Shown here one piece after another: positions 58,106-64,000 of a stretch of 64,000 nt of DNA. A program made the translations under genes and the position numbers. The notes under the pieces are model-generated. The model saw nothing but the letters and a program-made list of their open reading frames with translations. It searched no databases and was not told where the DNA came from. Source of the stretch: an uncultured Planctomycetaceae bacterium (lineage in GTDB: Bacteria; Planctomycetota; Planctomycetia; Planctomycetales; Planctomycetaceae); assembly GCA_943787265.1 (NCBI GenBank), contig CALSLT010000033.1, positions 47,925-111,924 of the forward strand, written 5' to 3'. Position 1 is the stretch's first letter; each line of letters begins with the position of its first letter.

Positions 58106-58450
58106 TCACTCGGTCTTCCTGGCCGGCTCCGGTGTCTTGTCCTTCGACGTTTCTTTCTTCGGTTCTTCGGACTTTGTTCCGAACTTCTTACGCCATTCTT
58201 TCAGCTTTGTCTGTGCGGCGGCCGTTCCATAGTTCGACAGTTTTCCCGAGTCGACGACGGTTGTGGTGATTCTGCCGAGTTCCTTACGAGCTGTTTCGTT
58301 CTTCTCAACGTACTCTTCCAACTCCTTAGCGGCCTTCTCAACGTCTTCCTTGCTAGCCTGCTTGTTGATGATCGACCGAAGCAGGGATGTCAGTTTAGGA
58401 TCCGTCTGTCTCGCTGGTGGCTTTCTCTGGTCCTGCCCGCGGTAACGCGG
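58106..58450 (-). pseudogene. C-terminal part of a frameshifted exported protein
   Basis: About 115 codons in a frame that joins the upstream half only if the G8 run on the coding strand (58451-58458) is G7. The restored junction reads IDELGGPRYRGQDQRKPPAR. The segment is helical and charged (LTSLLRSIINKQASKEDVEK, EEYVEKNETARKELGRI) and ends in a Lys/Glu/Pro-rich tail. Same explanations as for the SGNH gene. Three bases before the DUF1549 start. Confidence 0.7.
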
Positions 58451-59036
58451 CCCCCCCCAGTTCGTCGATGCTCGGCACTTTGCCGCCGCCGGTGACACCA
58501 GCGATCGCTTTCAGAATCTTCGGCCCATCTGCCTGGATGCTGGGTTGAACGAGTGCGAAGTTCGCCGTCACTTTGCCTTCCTTCGCGACAAGAATCGTCA
58601 GCGTCACGTTGCGATTCAAACCGTAGGCTCCGGGGCCGTCCGCCCCATCCTTCGAAATCCCGTAAGCGACTCCTTTGGGAAAGTGCTTCTCGACACGCTT
58701 CATCCACGCTTCCGTGCTTGTGGGGTCTTCTGTCAGAAAAATCACTCCGCTGTTCAGGCCAGCCTTTGCGCGTGTTGCCGCAAATTTCATTGTTAGATTG
58801 GTCAGGCCGAAAGCTGGTCTCGTTCGAGCGTGCACAAAAACTAAAGCAACTGACTTCTTATCCGCCTGCTTGACCAGGTCAAACTTTTTTCCGGCCTGGT
58901 CACGAAAGACTCCTTTCGCTTCAAACGGAACAAGTTTTTCTCCGATCTGGGGACCAGAGAACACCGGGTCTTCGGCATGGCTTGATTGCACACACAAAAG
59001 GACTGTCGAGAGAGTGAGCAGAAACAATCGAGACAT
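58395..59036 (-). CDS. N-terminal part of a frameshifted exported thioredoxin-fold-like protein
   Basis: 213 residues from the ATG at 59036 (MSRLFLLTLSTVLLC), with GAGGTGCC upstream. A signal peptide ending near SSHAED is followed by a redoxin-like fold: IGEKLVPFEAKGVFRDQAGK, VALVFVHARTRPAFG, GVIFLTEDPTSTEAWMKRV, GAYGLNRNVTLTILVAKEG. No catalytic Cys pair is seen, so it would be a redoxin-like scaffold rather than an active reductase. After VPSIDELGG the frame continues 15-20 codons out of register and stops at 58395. First gene of the operon with DUF1549/1553 and DUF1501. Confidence 0.75.
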   Translation of the reverse strand: MSRLFLLTLSTVLLCVQSSHAEDPVFSGPQIGEKLVPFEAKGVFRDQAGKKFDLVKQADKKSVALVFVHARTRPAFGLTNLTMKFAATRAKAGLNSGVIFLTEDPTSTEAWMKRVEKHFPKGVAYGISKDGADGPGAYGLNRNVTLTILVAKEGKVTANFALVQPSIQADGPKILKAIAGVTGGGKVPSIDELGGAALPRAGPEKATSETDGS

Positions 59037-59242
59037 TGATGGCACCTCAGTTGTCGCGAGCGGCAATAAACGGTTAAGCGAAGGTTTGACTGTGACATCT
59101 CGATTCGCATTCGGCCAGTCGAATTCCGAATTTCACTTCCGAATTGACGACGGGCGAGATAGCGTCCGAGCACTGACCACGTTCGATTCAGGCTGCCATA
59201 GTCTCCGATTTGTTCGACATTCCACTTACGCAGAACAAGCAC

Positions 59243-60775
59243 ATGCCCAACGCTTCCTCAGCACCCGACAACAATGATTCCGGACCGGCCTCGGCGTTTC
59301 GGACGGAAAGCTCGACGACGCACCACACGATTGAGCTCGACGGTCAATCGCTCAGCTACCGCGCGATCGCCGAGTGGACGACGCTTCGCAAAATCCACAA
59401 GCCGGTTGCCGAAGTTTTCCACACCTCGTACTTCGTCGATACTGATGACAACGTGAGTCGCCCGTTGACGTTCGTCTTTAACGGTGGGCCGGGAGCGGCG
59501 TCCGCGTTTCTTCACATGGGAGCATTGGGGCCTCAACGAGTGGCTTTCGGAGAATCGGGAACGATCCCGCCGATGCCTGTCGAGGTACTCGACAATCTGG
59601 AAACCTGGCTGACGTTTACGGACCTGATTTTCATCGACCCAGTCGGTACTGGCTTCAGCCGGGCTCTGAAGGAAGATTCCACTTCTGACAGTGTCGCCAA
59701 AGCTGACGGCCAGTCTGCTGGGCCAAGCGAAGATACCGGCTTCTGGGACATCGATCGCGACCTTAATTCATTGGGCGAGTTGATTTGCCGAATCCTGTCC
59801 CAGCAACATCGGTGGACGTCGCCGCTGTTCATCGCCGGAGAAAGCTACGGTGGATTTCGAGTTGCCAAGATGGCTCGGATGCTCCAGGAGACTCACGGCG
59901 TCGGACTCTGCGGCGCCCTTCTGATATCTCCAGCGATCGAGTTCGAAGGGCTTTTCGGAACAGACTACAACCTCACGCACTGGATCGAAGTCTTTCCGTC
60001 GCTTGTCGCCACCGCTCACCAACACGGGCTGACGAACAATGTGGACGGGGCAGAATCTCTGGAAGATGTGGTGGCTCTGGCAGCAGACTTCGCGACACAG
60101 CAGCTCACTCGGTGGCTCGCGTTGGGCGATGCGCTGCCCGAAGCAGAGCGAACGGAAATCACTAAACGCATGGCAGAACTCACTGGCCTCTCGGAAGCGT
60201 TCATCGAGAATGCCGGAGGCCGAATCACGGCTCCGCAGTTCTGTCGTGAGTTACTCAAAGGTCAGGCCCGGGTTCTGGGCCTGTACGATGCGTCGCTTTC
60301 GACAGCCGACCCATTCCCCGATCGAACGAATTTCGAAGGCCCGGATCCATCGCTGTTGTCGATCGATCCGCTTTTCACAGCGGCGATTAATCAGCAATTG
60401 CGGTCGACGCTGAAGGTTGATTCAGAACTCGACTATCGCCTGCTGTGCATGGAAGTCTTCGAGAAATGGAAACACGAAGCTTCTGAGCACGTCTTCAAGT
60501 CAGCAGTCGGAGCGATGGACGATCTGCGTTATGGCATGAGCCTGAACGAGCACATGAAAGTTTTCATCGCTCACGGCTACTTCGACCTGATCACTCCCTG
60601 TTACGCGACCGGGCGTCAGGTCGGCCTGATGAAGCTGACCGAGGACCAAGAACAGAATCTGTCCACGAAGAACTACAGCGGCGGGCACATGTTTTACAGT
60701 TGGGACTCGTCGCGAGTCGCCTTCCGCGATGACGCTGCCGAGTTCTACCAATCGGCAATACCGGACCGAAACTGA
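59243..60775 (+). CDS. Serine carboxypeptidase, S10 family
   Basis: 510 residues from the ATG at 59243; an earlier ATG at 59210 adds 11 codons. Family S10 cuts C-terminal residues using a Ser-Asp-His triad. FVFNGGPGAASAF (79-91) forms the oxyanion region, FIAGESYGGFRVAK gives Ser201, HGYFDLITP gives Asp448, and NYSGGHMFYSWD gives His482. No signal peptide is seen, so location is uncertain; many bacterial S10 enzymes are exported. It is isolated on the plus strand. Followed by an inverted repeat. Confidence 0.92.
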   Translation: MPNASSAPDNNDSGPASAFRTESSTTHHTIELDGQSLSYRAIAEWTTLRKIHKPVAEVFHTSYFVDTDDNVSRPLTFVFNGGPGAASAFLHMGALGPQRVAFGESGTIPPMPVEVLDNLETWLTFTDLIFIDPVGTGFSRALKEDSTSDSVAKADGQSAGPSEDTGFWDIDRDLNSLGELICRILSQQHRWTSPLFIAGESYGGFRVAKMARMLQETHGVGLCGALLISPAIEFEGLFGTDYNLTHWIEVFPSLVATAHQHGLTNNVDGAESLEDVVALAADFATQQLTRWLALGDALPEAERTEITKRMAELTGLSEAFIENAGGRITAPQFCRELLKGQARVLGLYDASLSTADPFPDRTNFEGPDPSLLSIDPLFTAAINQQLRSTLKVDSELDYRLLCMEVFEKWKHEASEHVFKSAVGAMDDLRYGMSLNEHMKVFIAHGYFDLITPCYATGRQVGLMKLTEDQEQNLSTKNYSGGHMFYSWDSSRVAFRDDAAEFYQSAIPDRN

Positions 60776-60812
60776 ACGCTCGACCGTGCGATGACAATGT
60801 TGTCTTTCTGAA

Positions 60813-60877
60813 CCACGAATGGACACGAAGAAACACGAATCATCGTGACACAGACTTGAGTCTTTCGTGTTTCAAAT
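60813..60877. repeat. Imperfect repeat of the ACCACGAATGGACACGAA family
   Basis: AACCACGAATGGACACGAAG plus AACACGAAT, followed by the weaker opposing TTTCGTGTTTC. It lies between convergent genes and resembles the elements at 7840-7890, 11038-11105 and 33548-33614. Confidence 0.55.
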
Positions 60878-60894
60878 CGACGACGACGACGTGA

Positions 60895-62832
60895 TCATCG
60901 CTCAATGATCGGTTTGCTGGAAATCACCCATCGGTAAAACCAACTGACCGGGAGCGATCGGAATCGGCATGAGAGCTGTCGACCTTCGCCACTCTCCCAA
61001 TAACTCATCACCGCTCGGTCCCGGACAAACGTCAGGCTTGTGTAAGAAAACGTCTTGCTGGCGTCTGATTCAAGATTGACGACGTTCTTCCAGGTCATGC
61101 CATCGTCCGAGGAAATCGCGACCGTTAACGGAGTTCGTTTTCCACCGTGGCCAGCTCCCGGTGTGAATGTGTCGTTGAAGATAAGGACCAGATCACCGGT
61201 TGACGGAATTCTTCGCAGAGTCGACGGTGCCTCTGGAGCCCGAACACCGAGCGACTCCAGCTTGCTCCAGGTTTCTCCGCCGTCACTGGAATAGCTCTTG
61301 CCTATGTACCCGAGTTGCGTCCGCATGATCATCAGAATGCGTCCGTCGTTCAGCTCGACAACTTCCGGCTCCATCGCCCCGCGCTTTGGAGCGTCGACGT
61401 GTCCTTTGCCGTTTCGCCAGGTCTTCCCGCCATCGTCCGAAATGTAGCAGTGTGAAACAAAGTGGTTGACTTTTTTCACGTCGGGCGTCGACGCTGCAGG
61501 AACGAGAAGCCTTCCAGAAGAAAGCTGTGTGACTCGGTCGTTGTTGATGACGTGGTAGCCCGAGTTTGCCGTCACGAGTGTTGCGTCGCCGAACGTTTTT
61601 GCTTCGTCTTTGGAGAACCGCACGAACATGTCTAGGTCGTTGACGTCGTTCTTTTGCAGATAAAACATCGCGATGTCTGAACCGACACGACGCAACGTGA
61701 CGCTCATGACATTCATTCCGCCGGTATTTTTCTGCAACTCACGCGGCTCACTCCAGGTCTGTCCTCCGTCGTTCGAAACTCGGCCGACGATATGTGCTTT
61801 CGCGAAGTCGCTGCCGCTGTCCTGGAACTCGGTCACGGCGAACAACAGCGAACCGTCAGCCAGTTCGACGATCGAGCCCTCGGTGTAGCGAGGGTTCTTC
61901 TTCGTCGCTTTCCAAAGAAGGGTTGAAACGTCCTTCGTTCGTGAGAGGCCAGCCGGCAGCGATAGAAACAGCAGAGACTGAGCGGCGCGGTATCGAGCAT
62001 CGCCATACGGATCGTCGAGCATGCTGACCAGTGTGTCGGCAACTCCGACAGCTCGTGCGTCTCCTGCAAATGTTGCCCCGTACGTCCTTATGGCCGGATC
62101 GTCGCTCTTGAGGCTTTTCGTCAGAGCTTCCAGACTGTCCGCATCGCCCAGTGCGGCGAGCGAGTTATGAAAGTACGCGCGTGTCAGTTCGTCAGGGCAA
62201 CGGTTCACGTGCTTCTTCAACAGCGGAATATCACTTTCCAAGCCGATACGCCCAAGAACCCACGCTCCAAGTTTGTAAACTTCGGGGTCGTCGTGGTTGA
62301 GGATGCTTCGGATAAAGGTCATGGCCTCGGGATTGCCACAACGTGCTAAAGCAGCGGCCGCCATTACTCGCAGTCGGAGATTCTTCGTTTGCTCAAACGC
62401 TCGCCGCATCGCAACGCCGTCGCCGATCTCTTCGACCTTGTAAAGGCTCTCGGCCGAATGAATGTGGCCGAAGTCATCCTTGCCGGCGAGAATTCCCAGC
62501 ATGATGCTTCGCTTCTGGCGATCTCCAGCACGAATCAATTCTCGACTAACGCCGCACCGCTGTTGGTCATCAAGCTGCGTCCGCAACTTCGGACCAAAAT
62601 GTTTCCGAACGACATCGCCATGTCCACCAAGCGTTAGGCCTTCCGCCGCATGAATCGATGGCCAGAACTCGTCGCTGTAAAGACCGCCCGTTAAGACTTC
62701 GACACAGCGAGCTTTAACGACGTCACTCAACCGTATCGTGCCACCCGGCTTGACAGGATCCGCCTGAGCAGACACGTCGACGAGCGACAAAGCGAAAGCA
62801 CCAACAAAGCAGACAGCGACTACACGATTCAT
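60895..62832 (-). CDS. HEAT-repeat plus sialidase-like exported protein
   Basis: 645 residues with signal peptide (VAVCFVGAFALSLVDVSAQA). Residues about 130-290 are HEAT-like helical repeats (LRVMAAAALARCGNPEAM, YKLGAWVLGRIGLESDI, DPYGDARYRAAQSLLFL). The C-terminal half is a six-bladed sialidase-type propeller with four Asp-boxes: SNDGGQTW, SDDGGKTW, SSDGGETW and SSDDGMTW, plus GSIVELADGSLLFAV and EPEVVELNDGRILMIMR. Enzymes of this kind cleave sialic acid or other sugars; presence of the catalytic Arg triad cannot be assured. A HEAT-sialidase fusion is unusual. No glycan-utilisation neighbours. Confidence 0.87.
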   Translation of the reverse strand: MNRVVAVCFVGAFALSLVDVSAQADPVKPGGTIRLSDVVKARCVEVLTGGLYSDEFWPSIHAAEGLTLGGHGDVVRKHFGPKLRTQLDDQQRCGVSRELIRAGDRQKRSIMLGILAGKDDFGHIHSAESLYKVEEIGDGVAMRRAFEQTKNLRLRVMAAAALARCGNPEAMTFIRSILNHDDPEVYKLGAWVLGRIGLESDIPLLKKHVNRCPDELTRAYFHNSLAALGDADSLEALTKSLKSDDPAIRTYGATFAGDARAVGVADTLVSMLDDPYGDARYRAAQSLLFLSLPAGLSRTKDVSTLLWKATKKNPRYTEGSIVELADGSLLFAVTEFQDSGSDFAKAHIVGRVSNDGGQTWSEPRELQKNTGGMNVMSVTLRRVGSDIAMFYLQKNDVNDLDMFVRFSKDEAKTFGDATLVTANSGYHVINNDRVTQLSSGRLLVPAASTPDVKKVNHFVSHCYISDDGGKTWRNGKGHVDAPKRGAMEPEVVELNDGRILMIMRTQLGYIGKSYSSDGGETWSKLESLGVRAPEAPSTLRRIPSTGDLVLIFNDTFTPGAGHGGKRTPLTVAISSDDGMTWKNVVNLESDASKTFSYTSLTFVRDRAVMSYWESGEGRQLSCRFRSLPVSWFYRWVISSKPIIER

Positions 62833-62945
62833 GACGGCTCCTTCAGGATAAGGGACGTCGTCATGCTAACTCGAAGGCTTCGATCGAACCATTAAGCGAG
62901 GCCTCATGGGCCGATCAGGCTCCAGAAGCTCATTGTCAGACTCAA

Positions 62946-63377
62946 CTACTGAATCACGGTCACCCAGAACGGCGTACCATTCTTGACCGAATAGCCAAAG
63001 CCAGCCTGCGTTCCGCCACTCAACATAATCGAGTGATGAGCGGGCGAATAAATCCACCCGGTGACCGCACCCTCGGGACTATACGGCCCGGAGTGAATGA
63101 TCTCCGGCCACCCAAGATTGCTGTGCTGGTACCAGCCGGTCGAGGCCATCCAGTTGGCGTGACGTTGAGCCGCCAGACACATCGTTGGATTGATGGTCAG
63201 CGGGTGCAGCCCGTACCTGGCACGCTCCTGATTCTGGAGCTCCATCATTCTTAGTAGTGTTGGGTGCTGAACCAGCCACTCCTGAGCAGCCTGCCTGTCG
63301 GCTTCCATTTGAAGAGCCGCATCTGGTTCCAAAGCGATCGACAAAGCAAAACATGTAGCGGCAACGCTTCCAAGCAT
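62946..63377 (-). CDS. Exported CAP-domain protein
   Basis: 143 residues with a signal peptide (LGSVAATCFALSIALEP). CAP (SCP/PR-1-like) fold: LLRMMELQNQERARYGLHPL, MCLAAQRHANWMAST, and GWIYSPAHHSIMLSGGTQAGFGYSVKNG. The conserved His in RHANW and AHHS match CAP cleft residues. Shorter than animal CAP proteins, like bacterial ones. Role unknown; some are proteases or bind lipids. Separated from the HEAT/sialidase gene by an approximately 110-base space on the same strand. Confidence 0.88.
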   Translation of the reverse strand: MLGSVAATCFALSIALEPDAALQMEADRQAAQEWLVQHPTLLRMMELQNQERARYGLHPLTINPTMCLAAQRHANWMASTGWYQHSNLGWPEIIHSGPYSPEGAVTGWIYSPAHHSIMLSGGTQAGFGYSVKNGTPFWVTVIQ

Positions 63378-64000
63378 AATTCCGACTCCTGATTACGCGT
63401 GCCTCTTCCGCAAGAAGAGAGACTCGCAAGCTGATATTAATTCTCAAAACACAGTCCGACGTTCGCATCGGTCGAGACCCCGATCGGCAAAGCACACTGC
63501 TCACCCCGAACGTTCATCCCCGACCTCTGCTCGCCCGAATCCCGTCGAAACGGTAAGCACTGAAGCAAATCGAGAACTCGCAATAGCTCAGATCTCAACT
63601 GGCTTTGTGCATCCGAATGTCGCTGGGACACGGCATTCATGCCGCGTCACCAAAGACGTTTGCACCCAGCGTCGTGCTGGATGTCTCGGGGGCTCTCATC
63701 CTGTAGAGCCATCAAAGCAGGGCAAAACCAACGGTCGCAACAAATTTGCAATATACGCAAAACCGGCAGCCCTTAACGGTGCGGGAAATTAGCCACTTTG
63801 ATGACTTGCTGCAAACTGCTGAGCAGAACCTCACGTCACGACTTTCCAAGTCGGTTGTTTGCGTTCAATATTGCTTCTGTGAGTGGCAAGAACAGAGTTT
63901 GATAGAGATGTAGCTCTCAGCGGCTTGAAGACTACGTAGAGGCTCGCTGCGGAAACAAATTCGCGATCGCGTCCTGAATCCACAGCGAAACCGTGAAAAT
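63378..64000. other. Terminal gene-free region with a nested palindrome
   Basis: About 620 bases with no supportable gene. At 63610-63683 nested complements are seen: CATCC (63610-63614) / GGATG (63679-63683), CGCTGGG (63621-63627) / CCCAGCG (63665-63671), CGGCAT / ATGCCG within 63631-63644. This would fold into a branched RNA or cruciform. Nothing else is clear. Confidence 0.5.

Noticed and set aside
63437..63792. Short frames in the last 600 bases
   Set aside because: No consistent composition; one crosses the nested palindrome.

Overview
The window looks like a chromosomal segment of a planctomycete (phylum Planctomycetota), judged from gene families typical of that phylum. These are two DUF1501 proteins with twin-arginine-like leaders, a DUF1549/DUF1553 cytochrome-type protein, a PVC-type beta-propeller/haem-binding protein, a DUF6807 protein, a LEPR-XLL-like surface protein, a DUF1573 protein, a tandem DUF3467 protein and an EF-G resembling mitochondrial EF-G1. 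Genus cannot be fixed from the sequence alone. I saw no tRNA, rRNA, CRISPR array, transposase, phage gene or integrase. Genes lie on both strands in short operons separated by sizeable intergenic spaces.

Layout. 1-4440: end of an unidentified gene, then minus-strand genes for tRNA-dihydrouridine synthase, an SMP-30-like lactonase, nadC and a double DUF3467 protein. 4776-7810: rpsO and pnp, each followed by an intrinsic terminator. 7905-9245: a lone GroES-like protein and larB. 10246-18760: an HTH/pseudo-receiver regulator, a secreted DUF1501 protein, a glycerophosphodiesterase, a probable outer-membrane barrel and an EF-G. 18892-23391: a DUF6807 protein, mraZ with a readable promoter and 10-bp operator array, a GT4 glycosyltransferase and a DUF1573 protein. 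23960-31384: the large PVC protein, a small unknown, an MBL hydrolase overlapping tmk, a STAS protein and mtaB. 31732-36392: a secreted unknown, a lipid-kinase-like gene overlapping a HAD hydrolase, and a secreted alpha/beta hydrolase.

36742-45679 holds the most striking locus: a 2,264-residue protein (degenerate FHA domain, about 1,800 residues of coiled coil, two C-terminal membrane helices) divergent from a membrane-anchored Ser/Thr protein kinase. 45696-52218: a TsaC/Sua5 enzyme, a LEPR-XLL-like protein, and a TAXI-type TRAP transporter (binding lipoprotein plus fused permease). 52438-63377: an SGNH hydrolase broken at an A6/T6 run, a GGCT-like protein, a small membrane protein, an operon of thioredoxin-fold-like protein (broken at a C8/G8 run), DUF1549/1553 and DUF1501, a serine carboxypeptidase, a HEAT/sialidase protein and a CAP protein. 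The last 620 bases hold no gene but a nested palindrome.

How parts fit together. Housekeeping functions are translation and RNA (rpsO, pnp, EF-G, dus, mtaB, tsaC), NAD and dTTP synthesis (nadC, tmk) and nickel-pincer cofactor synthesis (larB). TsaC and MtaB act at the start and end of the same tRNA A37 pathway (t6A to ms2t6A). Much of the rest is exported. Several intergenic spaces carry long imperfect inverted repeats that look like dispersed families.
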